Of a DNA stretch of 21,928 nucleotides, positions 1-6,914 are shown piece by piece; positions within the stretch are counted from its first letter, which is position 1; every line of letters begins with the position of its first letter. Origin of the DNA: an uncultured Treponema sp. (lineage in GTDB: Bacteria > Spirochaetota > Spirochaetia > Treponematales > Treponemataceae); the NCBI GenBank assembly GCA_937900125.1, contig CALCEK010000254.1, forward strand, positions 1-21,928, read 5' to 3'. A program made the translations under genes and the position numbers. The notes beneath the pieces were generated by a model. The model was given only the letters and a program-made list of their open reading frames with translations. It was not told where the DNA came from and did not search any database.

Positions 1-1
1 A

Positions 2-175
2 TATATCCGGCAGCAGCCGGTGGACAGTAATATTGCGGTGATCGACAATTATGCGGAGACAGAAGCTTTTAAGGCGCTGCTGAGCCTGCTGCGCGAGAAT
101 GGGATCGAGTTCAGGGTATTTGACGAGAATGATTTGGAGCTGACGCCGATGTATGTGTTTAATGATGTGCCCTGA
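2..175 (+). CDS. C-terminal fragment of an unidentified protein
   Basis: An open frame enters from the window edge and ends at TGA 173-175, giving 57 residues that end in MYVFNDVP. The codons are GC-rich and regular (many CTG, GCG, GAG), so it looks like a real coding tail. The sequence contains an AVIDNYAETEAFKALLSLLRE stretch that could be a strand followed by a helix of an alpha/beta domain, but I do not recognise the family. Base use is like the following 326-720 stretch and unlike the Bacteroidales genes after it, so it probably belongs to the same clostridial-like fragment. The 150 bases up to 325 hold no gene that I can support. Confidence 0.5.
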   Translation, partial: YIRQQPVDSNIAVIDNYAETEAFKALLSLLRENGIEFRVFDENDLELTPMYVFNDVP

Positions 176-325
176 TGGTATTTGATGAATGTAAAAGGAG
201 CAGTCATTTTCCGGAACATACCCTTATGCTGTGGGACGAAAGACTGAACTAAGAACCGGAGAATGTAGTGCGGAATTGGCGGAAGGGTTTTATTTCTACG
301 CGGAAAAGAAGCATGGAGACAAGGT

Positions 326-898
326 ATGAAGAGAAGGAATCCCATAATTTATATCACAGTTTTAACCTTGCTGCTGACACTGGTGTCGAATACGCATGTT
401 GAGGCGGTGGATGCGGGCGGACGCCTGAGGGACTGCCTCGAAAATGATCACCTGTATTTCTCAACCGGAGTCACTGTACTTAACAATATGATCAGCAGAA
501 ATAAGACGGGTTTTAAAGAAAGGTACGATGGACAGTATGTTGTGCTGACAGGGCTGATTACCTCCGCTTCGGTGTCGGACAATTACAAAGAGGTTTATAT
601 CTACAGTGACGGGCAGAGTGCGCTTGTTGATACCTCCGATGAGGCAATGAAGGATATTGCAAAAAAGCTCAGTGTCGGGGATATGCTGACTGTGTACGGA
701 AAGGTTGATGTAAGAGGTATGGATGTGAAGAAAGTAACTGACGGTCAGCTTATTACCTCTAAAGATATTTCAGATCACAACACATTCGACAAGCCCGACG
801 AAATTGATTTGCAAAGTTTTTCTAAATATAGTATCAAAAATGGTATTATCACAGTTGAACTTCCTGCCAAATCTGTTGTTACCTTTGCTGTGAAATAA
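326..898 (+). CDS. Chimeric ORF: secreted OB-fold (tRNA_anti-like) protein joined in frame to a GH51 C-terminus
   Basis: The first ~130 codons encode a signal peptide (KRR, then a hydrophobic run to about residue 27, cleavage near VEA) and an OB-fold resembling the tRNA_anti-like family: YVVLTGLITSASV, EVYIYSDGQSALVDTS and LSVGDMLTVYGKVDV give the strand-rich pattern with the typical 'G+V' ending. Such small exported proteins are common in Clostridia. From about residue 133 onward the text changes to the end of a Bacteroidales GH51 arabinofuranosidase: DHNTFDKPDEI followed by VELPAKSVVTFAVK, the last strands of the C-terminal beta domain. The ORF is therefore most likely not one natural gene but an in-frame join near 690-760. 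A GGAGAC lies 8 bases before the ATG. The start is the first ATG with a signal peptide. The function of the OB part is unknown; it may bind a ligand outside the membrane. Confidence 0.6.
   Translation: MKRRNPIIYITVLTLLLTLVSNTHVEAVDAGGRLRDCLENDHLYFSTGVTVLNNMISRNKTGFKERYDGQYVVLTGLITSASVSDNYKEVYIYSDGQSALVDTSDEAMKDIAKKLSVGDMLTVYGKVDVRGMDVKKVTDGQLITSKDISDHNTFDKPDEIDLQSFSKYSIKNGIITVELPAKSVVTFAVK
720..898 (+). pseudogene. 3' remnant of a GH51 alpha-L-arabinofuranosidase
   Basis: The last ~59 codons of the chimeric ORF match the C-terminal end usual in Bacteroidales GH51 enzymes: a LITSKDISDHNTFDKP segment (family pattern LTS...DHNTFDNP) and a final VELPAKSVVTFAVK (family pattern V.LPAKSVVVL). The catalytic (beta/alpha)8 barrel is missing because the sequence to the left comes from another source. 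The remnant ends 14 bases before the start of the complete GH51 gene, so in the source genome two GH51 genes were probably in tandem in one operon. The left boundary is approximate. Confidence 0.65.
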
Positions 899-912
899 AA
901 ATATTAATTGCT

Positions 913-2889
913 ATGAACAAAACCATATTTGCCTCAGCTTTGGTAAGTATATCGGCCTTAGCTACAGCACAAACAGCTACCATAGATGTCAACGTGGCCA
1001 ATCCGCTCAAAGGTGCTAAAGTACAAAGCACAATGTATGGTCTCTTCTTTGAAGATATCAACTATGCTGCCGATGGTGGACTATATGCCGAAATGGTGAA
1101 AAACCGCTCATTTGAATTTCCGCAATCTTTAATGGGTTGGAAGGTGTATGGCAACGTTGAGGTTCGCACCGACGATGCACCTTTCAGTCGCAATCCGCAC
1201 TACGTTCGCCTCACCTCATCAGGACACCCTCATAAACACACTGGCTTGGAAAATGAAGGCTTCTTTGGCATTTCGGCAGAGAAGGGCAAAGAGTATCGCT
1301 TCAGTGTTTGGGCACGCACTTTGGGCTCTGACGCTAAGCTACGCATAGAGATAGACAACCCTGCCAGCATGGGCGAAACACAAGTAGTGGCACAAACCGA
1401 CCTTACTATCAGTGGCACTAAGTGGACTAAATATACCGCTACAATCAAGAGTTCTGACAACGTGCAGAAAGGCGTTTTGCGCATCTTCCTTGTAGGTACT
1501 GATGGCGCTGACCTTGAGCACATCTCTCTCTTCCCAGCTGACACTTGGAAGGGTAGAGAAAACGGACTGCGAGCCGACCTTGCTCAGGCATTGTGCGACA
1601 TACATCCGGGCGTTTTCCGCTTCCCCGGTGGTTGCATTGTTGAAGGAACCGACCTCAATAGTCGGTATCAGTGGAAAAATAGTGTCGGACCCGTTGAAAA
1701 CCGACCTATCAACGAAAATCGTTGGCACTACACATTCCCACATCGCTTCTTCCCAGACTATTATCAGAGCTACGGCTTGGGCTTCTACGAATTCTTCCTC
1801 TTGTCAGAAGATATGGGCGCAGAACCACTGCCAGTGCTCAGCTGTGGCTTGGCTTGTCAATTTCAAAACGATAGCGAAGATGCTCATGTATGCGTAGACA
1901 GCTTGCAAGCCTACATACAAGATGCTCTTGACCTCATAGAGTTTGCTAACGGCGCAACAACCACAAAGTGGGGCAAACTGCGTGCAGATATGGGACACCC
2001 AGAGCCATTCAACCTTAAGCTCATAGGCATAGGCAACGAACAGTGGGGCGAGACCTATCCGAAGCACCTGCAACCATTTGTAAGCGCCATCAGAGCCGCT
2101 TATCCCAATATCAAGATAGTTGGTACATCGGGTCCTGACAGCGAAGGCAAGCAATTTGACTACCTATGGCCAGAGATGAAAAAAGTAGGTGCTGACCTCG
2201 TCGATGAACACTTCTATCGTCCAGAGACATGGTTCTTGAGCCAAGGCAACCGCTACGACAACTACGACCGCAAAGGGCCGAAAGTGTTTGCGGGCGAATA
2301 TGCATGCCACGGCAAGGGCAAAAAATGGAACCACTATGAAGCCTCGCTCCTCGAAGCAGCATTCATGACCGGACTGGAACGCAACGCCGACGTAGTGCAC
2401 ATGGCTACATACGCACCACTCTTTGCTCACGTAGAGGGTTGGCAATGGCGCCCAGACATGATATGGTACGACAATACACGCTCAGTGAAAACCGTAAGCT
2501 ACTACGTGCAACAACTCTATGCTACCAACAAAGGTACCAACGTATTGCCAACTACAATGAATGGCAAAGCCGTAGCAGGCAACTTAGACCAAGACGGACT
2601 CTTCGCCTCAGCCGTATACGATGCAGCCGATGGCTCGTACATAGTGAAGGTTGTCAACACCTCCGGACATGCTAAAGATGTTGACATAAAACTCAACGGA
2701 CTGAAAAAGAAAACCATAAGCAAATGTACCCTCACACTGCTCTACTGCAACGATGGCGATGCCGAAAACACCCTCGACCAGCCGACGCGCATTACCCCAA
2801 AAACAATAGATCGACAAGCAAGCAACAATGTGATAAAAACACAAGTGCCAGCACAGTCGTTCCATGTGTACAGAGTGCAAGTGAAATAA
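913..2889 (+). CDS. GH51 alpha-L-arabinofuranosidase, exported
   Basis: Releases terminal alpha-L-arabinofuranosyl residues from arabinoxylan, arabinan or arabinogalactan side chains. The 658 residues begin with a signal peptide ending near ATAQ (residue 20), so the enzyme acts in the periplasm or at the surface. MYGLFFEDINYAADGGLYAE (41-60) is the GH51 N-terminal signature. Residues ~65-208 form an inserted carbohydrate-binding-like beta domain, and the barrel follows from ~215 (FRFPGGC at 235-241). The acid/base is Glu376 in GIGNEQWG and the nucleophile Glu462 in FAGEYACHG. The C-terminal beta domain ends in VPAQSFHVYRVQV. Length and domain order are normal for Bacteroidetes members. It lies 14 bases after the GH51 remnant, is probably co-transcribed with it, and is followed by a hairpin terminator. 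There is no clear Shine-Dalgarno, as usual in this phylum. Confidence 0.95.
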   Translation: MNKTIFASALVSISALATAQTATIDVNVANPLKGAKVQSTMYGLFFEDINYAADGGLYAEMVKNRSFEFPQSLMGWKVYGNVEVRTDDAPFSRNPHYVRLTSSGHPHKHTGLENEGFFGISAEKGKEYRFSVWARTLGSDAKLRIEIDNPASMGETQVVAQTDLTISGTKWTKYTATIKSSDNVQKGVLRIFLVGTDGADLEHISLFPADTWKGRENGLRADLAQALCDIHPGVFRFPGGCIVEGTDLNSRYQWKNSVGPVENRPINENRWHYTFPHRFFPDYYQSYGLGFYEFFLLSEDMGAEPLPVLSCGLACQFQNDSEDAHVCVDSLQAYIQDALDLIEFANGATTTKWGKLRADMGHPEPFNLKLIGIGNEQWGETYPKHLQPFVSAIRAAYPNIKIVGTSGPDSEGKQFDYLWPEMKKVGADLVDEHFYRPETWFLSQGNRYDNYDRKGPKVFAGEYACHGKGKKWNHYEASLLEAAFMTGLERNADVVHMATYAPLFAHVEGWQWRPDMIWYDNTRSVKTVSYYVQQLYATNKGTNVLPTTMNGKAVAGNLDQDGLFASAVYDAADGSYIVKVVNTSGHAKDVDIKLNGLKKKTISKCTLTLLYCNDGDAENTLDQPTRITPKTIDRQASNNVIKTQVPAQSFHVYRVQVK

Positions 2890-2930
2890 GCCGTTTCATA
2901 GTTTACTAATATCAGTATAGATTTACATTG

Positions 2931-2966
2931 GCGAGGTTGCCTACGGGCATCCTCGCTTTTCGTTTT
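2931..2966 (+). terminator. Intrinsic terminator after GH51
   Basis: GCGAGG (2931-2936) pairs with CCTCGC (2951-2956); inside, TGCC pairs with GGCA around a TACG loop, separated by one T-T mismatch. TTTTCGTTTT follows. It lies 41 bases after the GH51 stop and ends that transcript. Confidence 0.85.
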
Positions 2967-3036
2967 ATGTGAATCAAGAATCTCTGAGTAAATCGTAAAT
3001 AGGCACAATGCTATAGAAATTGTCTTAAATAAGTTT

Positions 3037-3044
3037 TATCTTTG
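3037..3044 (+). promoter_or_regulatory. Bacteroidetes -7 box (TAnnTTTG)
   Basis: TATCTTTG matches the Bacteroidetes -7 consensus TAnnTTTG. Transcription would start near 3050, which puts the TTG at 3042 upstream of the RNA start and supports the TTG at 3087 as the true start of the following gene. A TTG at 3020-3022 is nearer than the usual -33 spacing, so the upstream element is weak. Confidence 0.5.
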
Positions 3045-3086
3045 TCGGCGAATAAAAAACTTCCTTTTTTATCAGTCATCAAACAG

Positions 3087-4064
3087 TTGAAAAAGTTTTT
3101 TTCAGTCATATTATCGTTGGTAATATCGTTATTTGCCTTGGCACAATCAGACTCGACAAAGGTCGATACACCGCAGCCGGGCGAAGGCATTGGAGCCTTC
3201 CTATTGCGCAACGGATTGGAACCAGCAGCCTATAAAGCCGAATTTATCAAACTCAACAAAGAGAAATTGGGTAAAGACAATTCACTGCTATTGGGCGTAA
3301 AATACAAAGTTCCGCATAAACCAACCGACTCAGTTGTTGAGCCCCTTTTGGGTGAAAAAAATAAAGTTGTCAAAATACAAAATCATAGTTTGAAAGGAGC
3401 AACATTTTACCTTGTTAGCGGACATGGCGGTCCAGACCCAGGGGCTATGGGCAAACTCAACAACAATGACCTATGTGAAGACGAATATGCCTACGACATA
3501 ATGCTACGCCTCGCACGTCAGCTGATGTCATGGGACGCTACGGTGCACATCATCATACAAGACCCTGACGATGGCATTCGCGACGATGCCTACCTCAGCT
3601 ACGACACACACGAAACCTGCCTTGGACAAACTATTCCGCTCGACCAGATACAACGATTGCGTCAGCGCTGTGTAGCCATCAATCAGCTATATGCCAAAGA
3701 GCGGTCGGGCTACTGCCGTTCGGTTTTTATTCACCTCGATAGTCGTAGCGAAAAAGAACGCATCGATGTCTTTTTCTATCACTTCACCAAAAGCGTAAAA
3801 GGTGAACGCATGGCTCAAACAATGCGCGATAAGTTTGAAGAAAAATATAAAAAATATCAGCCCACTCGAGGTTTTAGTGGCACCGTGAGCGAACGCAATC
3901 TATACGTGCTCAAAGAGACTAATCCGCCAGCCGTATTCCTCGAATTGGGCAATATACAAAACGCTAAAGACCAAGAGCGCTTCATAAAAGCATCGAACCG
4001 CGAAGCCTTGGCACAATGGATGGCTGAAGGCATTTTGGCCGAATACAAAAAGAATCCGAAATAA
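3087..4064 (+). CDS. N-acetylmuramoyl-L-alanine amidase (Amidase_3), periplasmic
   Basis: Cleaves the amide bond between N-acetylmuramic acid and the stem peptide of peptidoglycan. A TTG start at 3087 gives 325 residues beginning with a clean signal peptide (KKFFSVILSLVISLFALAQ). A longer reading from TTG 3042 adds 15 residues but would begin before the predicted transcription start. Residues ~33-75 resemble a LysM-like module (GEGIGAFLLRNGL ... LLLGVKYKVP). The zinc-amidase ligands are visible: His113 in SGHGGPDPGA, Glu131 or Glu133 in LCEDEYAYD, His216 in FIHLDSR, and the catalytic Glu286 in FLELGNIQN. The gene stands between the GH51 terminator and the GH9 gene, 41 bases before the latter, with no terminator between, so the two may share a transcript. 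The TTG start is unusual; an ATG lost by base change is possible. Confidence 0.85.
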   Translation: MKKFFSVILSLVISLFALAQSDSTKVDTPQPGEGIGAFLLRNGLEPAAYKAEFIKLNKEKLGKDNSLLLGVKYKVPHKPTDSVVEPLLGEKNKVVKIQNHSLKGATFYLVSGHGGPDPGAMGKLNNNDLCEDEYAYDIMLRLARQLMSWDATVHIIIQDPDDGIRDDAYLSYDTHETCLGQTIPLDQIQRLRQRCVAINQLYAKERSGYCRSVFIHLDSRSEKERIDVFFYHFTKSVKGERMAQTMRDKFEEKYKKYQPTRGFSGTVSERNLYVLKETNPPAVFLELGNIQNAKDQERFIKASNREALAQWMAEGILAEYKKNPK

Positions 4065-4105
4065 GCTACATTACACAAAACACAACATAACAAACCTAAC
4101 AAACT

Positions 4106-5806
4106 ATGAAACCAACACTACTCGTATGGCCTATTGCAATGCTTATAGGCGCATGCACCAACTACGAAAATTGTCGGTTGACAACCGACATTCGCATAGA
4201 TCAATGCGGATACTTGCCACAATCGCCCAAGATGGCTTTGGTCGACGACTTTGCACAGAAATATGCAATAATAGATGACAAGGGAAACAAAGTACTGAGC
4301 GGTCGACCCGACGCATCACAATTCTATGCCGAAGCCAACCAAAAATATCGCAAAATAGACTTCTCGGCACTCAACAAAGTGGGTACATACACTCTCGTTA
4401 TAAACGACACACTATGCTCATACCCCATTCACATTACCGACGATGTTTACACTCCACTTTCAGCAGCTGCACTCAAAGCGTTCTACTACAACCGCTCTGG
4501 CATAAACATCGACGAGTGCTATGCTGGTGCGTGGGCTCGACAAGCCGGACATCCAGACACATGCGTAATGGTGCATAAATCGGCTGCTTCTGTGGCTCGT
4601 CCGGTTGGCACTATCATCAGTTCGCCACGTGGTTGGTACGATGCTGGCGACTATAACAAATACATAGTCAATAGTGGCATATCAACCTACACACTTATGC
4701 TTGCCGCAACCATATACGACCACAAAGCAATAAAAACAAGCATAAACATACCTGAAACGGGCAACTTTATCCCTGATATTTGGAACGAGACCATCTACAA
4801 CCTGCGTTGGATGCTCACCATGCAAGACCCCAACGATGGCGGAGTGTATCATAAGCTTACAACACTCGCCTTCGAGTCGTTCAAAATGCCAAACGAATGC
4901 TCGCAACAACGCTACGTAGTGGCAAAGGGCACAGCTGCTACCCTCGACTTTGCTGCGACTATGGCTTACGCATCGAGAAATATAACAAAATATGATCATA
5001 CCGACGAGCATAAAGCTCTTGCCGACAGCTGCTTGAGTGCAGCACAACAAGCCTATGCTTGGGCTGAGCAACATAGCAATGTGCCTTTCGTCAATCCTGC
5101 CGACGTATCTACAGGCGAATATGGCGATGCCACCTTTACCGACGAATGGTTTTGGGCAGCAACTGAACTTTGGCTCGCTACTGCCGACAACAAGTACGTA
5201 GAAAAGATGAAAGCCAACAACCCTGCAAAACTTACCGTACCATCGTGGGGCGATGTGGCTACATTGGGCTACTACTCTATGCTCACCGAACATAAAATGC
5301 CACCTACCTTCAGAGCAAAAACAACATTGTTGCAATTGGCTGATAGCCTCGTAACACAAAGCGCCATATCGCCCATTAGCATCTCTATGACCAACTACGA
5401 TTGGGGTAGCAACTCAACTGTAGCAAATATGGGTATAGTGAAACTCATAGCCTACAAAGTTACCAACGAACAACGCTACCTCAACTCAGCCCTCGACGAT
5501 GTGCACTATCTGCTTGGTCGAAATCCGCTCGGTCGTTGCTTTGTTACAGGTTTTGGTGTCAATCCGCCACTCAATATTCATCATCGCATATCAGTAGCCG
5601 ATACGGTAGAAGCTCCAGTGCCCGGCCTGCTGTGTGGCGGACCAAACATAGTAGTGCTCACCGATTGCGATGCCGACAGCATTACTCGTAGTCAATACCC
5701 CGCCATATCATACTCCGATGAGGTATGTAGCTACTCAACCAACGAAATAGCTATCAACTGGAATGCACCTCTCGTATGCCTACTTTGGGGCGTTGAAGAG
5801 AGATAA
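4106..5806 (+). CDS. GH9 family endoglucanase (cellulase), lipoprotein
   Basis: Hydrolyses beta-1,4-glucan by inversion. The 566-residue protein has a lipoprotein signal (LIGAC, lipidated Cys17), so it is probably anchored in the outer membrane. Residues ~25-112 form the N-terminal Ig-like domain (IRIDQCGYLPQSPKMALV), and the (alpha/alpha)6 catalytic barrel begins near 116. GWYDAGDYNKY contains Asp179 and Asp182, the catalytic base region; HHRIS (His492-493, Arg494) is the substrate-binding motif; Glu547 in STNEIAINWNAPLV is the catalytic acid. All key residues are present and the length is typical. With GH51 upstream it suggests plant-glucan and hemicellulose use. Some family members are exo-glucosidases on cello-oligosaccharides, and that cannot be excluded. 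A strong terminator follows. Confidence 0.93.
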   Translation: MKPTLLVWPIAMLIGACTNYENCRLTTDIRIDQCGYLPQSPKMALVDDFAQKYAIIDDKGNKVLSGRPDASQFYAEANQKYRKIDFSALNKVGTYTLVINDTLCSYPIHITDDVYTPLSAAALKAFYYNRSGINIDECYAGAWARQAGHPDTCVMVHKSAASVARPVGTIISSPRGWYDAGDYNKYIVNSGISTYTLMLAATIYDHKAIKTSINIPETGNFIPDIWNETIYNLRWMLTMQDPNDGGVYHKLTTLAFESFKMPNECSQQRYVVAKGTAATLDFAATMAYASRNITKYDHTDEHKALADSCLSAAQQAYAWAEQHSNVPFVNPADVSTGEYGDATFTDEWFWAATELWLATADNKYVEKMKANNPAKLTVPSWGDVATLGYYSMLTEHKMPPTFRAKTTLLQLADSLVTQSAISPISISMTNYDWGSNSTVANMGIVKLIAYKVTNEQRYLNSALDDVHYLLGRNPLGRCFVTGFGVNPPLNIHHRISVADTVEAPVPGLLCGGPNIVVLTDCDADSITRSQYPAISYSDEVCSYSTNEIAINWNAPLVCLLWGVEER

Positions 5807-5827
5807 AAGAGAAGTAGCATAGAAATA

Positions 5828-5870
5828 ACAAACGCCCAAAAGACATTGAAAGTTCTTTTGGGCGTTTTTA
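5828..5870. terminator. Bidirectional terminator between GH9 and floA
   Basis: A perfect 14-base-pair stem (5830-5843 with 5854-5867, core CGCCCAAAAGA / TCTTTTGGGCG) encloses a 10-base loop and is followed by a T run on the plus strand. The A-rich left flank supplies a T-rich tail for the opposite strand. It serves the GH9 transcript and, convergently, floA. Confidence 0.88.
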
Positions 5871-5890
5871 CTTTGTAGCCTAATGATAAC

Positions 5891-6868
5891 TTACTTCTTG
5901 TTGTTTGATTGCTGAGGTTTGGCTATTGACTGACGCATAGCAGTGTCGGCCTCTATGTTTTTATATTTCACATAGTCCATTATGCCCAAATTGCCATTGC
6001 GGAAAGCTTCGGCCATAGCGCGTGGCACTTCAGCTTCAGCCTCTATTACCTTAGCACGAGCTTCTTGTGCTTTAGCCTTCATCTCTTGCTCCAATGCAAC
6101 TGCCATTGCACGACGCTCTTCAGCCTTAGCCTGAGCTATGTTTTTATCGGCCTCTGCTTGGTCTATTTGCAGTCCGGCACCAATATTTTTGCCTATATCA
6201 ATATCGGCTATGTCGATAGACAGAATCTCGAAAGCAGTTCCGGCATCCAGCCCTTTTTCAAGCACTACCTTTGATATGCTATCTGGATTTTCAAGCACAG
6301 TCTTGTGAGAGTCTGATGAGCCAATTGACGAGACAATACCTTCGCCCACACGAGCCAAAACTGTCTCTTCGCCAGCACCACCTACAAGTTGCTTGATATT
6401 AGCACGCACCGTAACACGAGCCTTGGCTATGAGCTGTATGCCATCTTTTGCCACTGCTGTAACTGGCGGAGTATCAATTACTTTAGGATTGACCGACATC
6501 TGCACAGCCTGAAATACATCACGACCAGCAAGGTCGATAGCCGTAGCCATCTGAAACGATAAGTTTATGTTGGCTTTGTTGGCCGAAACGAGAGCATGAA
6601 CCACGTTGCGAACATGTCCGCCAGCCAAGTAATGCGCCTCAAGTTCGTCGCGTCTAATTTGCGTTATGCCAGCCTTGTGAGCCTCTATCATAGCTTGCAC
6701 AATGATGCTGGGCGGTACTTTACGAATGCGCATAAGCATAAGCTGCAAAAGCGACACTCGCACTCCTGATACTATGGCCGAAAACCATAAAACAATAGGC
6801 ACATAGTAGAGGAATACGATAACAAAAACGACTATCAAAACAAATAGTCCTACTGTTGCTAATTCCAT
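5891..6868 (-). CDS. floA: Flotillin-like protein FloA
   Basis: A membrane-scaffold protein of the FloA (YqfA, UPF0365) family, which in Bacillus organises membrane microdomains. The 325 residues show one N-terminal hydrophobic hairpin (about 5-34), then an SPFH-like region with the family sequences LMRIRKVPPSIIV, HYLAGGHVRNVV and SVNPKVIDTPPV. After that comes GEGIVSSIGSS and an Ala/Glu/Lys-rich helical stretch (about 235-285, QAEADKNIAQAKAEERRAMA) that drives oligomerisation. The C-terminus GIMDYVKYKNIEADTAMR is highly conserved in the family. Length is normal. It is 46 bases downstream of the SPOR-domain gene on the same strand and probably co-transcribed with it. Many Bacteroidetes pair floA with an NfeD-type gene, which is not seen here. 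Confidence 0.95.
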   Translation of the reverse strand: MELATVGLFVLIVVFVIVFLYYVPIVLWFSAIVSGVRVSLLQLMLMRIRKVPPSIIVQAMIEAHKAGITQIRRDELEAHYLAGGHVRNVVHALVSANKANINLSFQMATAIDLAGRDVFQAVQMSVNPKVIDTPPVTAVAKDGIQLIAKARVTVRANIKQLVGGAGEETVLARVGEGIVSSIGSSDSHKTVLENPDSISKVVLEKGLDAGTAFEILSIDIADIDIGKNIGAGLQIDQAEADKNIAQAKAEERRAMAVALEQEMKAKAQEARAKVIEAEAEVPRAMAEAFRNGNLGIMDYVKYKNIEADTAMRQSIAKPQQSNNKK

Positions 6869-6887
6869 AGTATTTGGGTTTAATTAT

Positions 6888-6914
6888 GAATTACGAATTA
6901 CGAATTACGAATTT
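6888..6914. repeat. GAATTAC tandem repeat
   Basis: Three exact head-to-tail copies of GAATTAC (6888-6908) and a partial fourth (GAATTT) fill most of the gap between the SPOR-domain gene and floA. Such short AT-rich tandem repeats are frequent between genes in Bacteroidales; the copy number may vary by slippage. Confidence 0.8.

Noticed and set aside
195..329. A frame open from 195 to TGA 327-329 that overlaps the 326 start by ATGA and has coding-like codons (ending AEKKHGDKV).
   Set aside because: There is a GGAG at 197-200, but no ATG, GTG or TTG in this frame at a suitable distance; only a GTG at 231 remains, giving 32 residues without recognisable similarity. It could be the remains of a frameshifted gene, but I cannot support it.
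49..345. A 98-codon minus-strand frame across the left fragment.
   Set aside because: It runs antisense to the partial plus-strand gene and overlaps the next start, with no recognisable motif or ribosome binding site.
4682..5359. A 225-codon open frame on the minus strand.
   Set aside because: It lies wholly inside the GH9 gene, whose catalytic residues are intact; the translation is Cys/Val-rich with no domain pattern. It is an antisense shadow.
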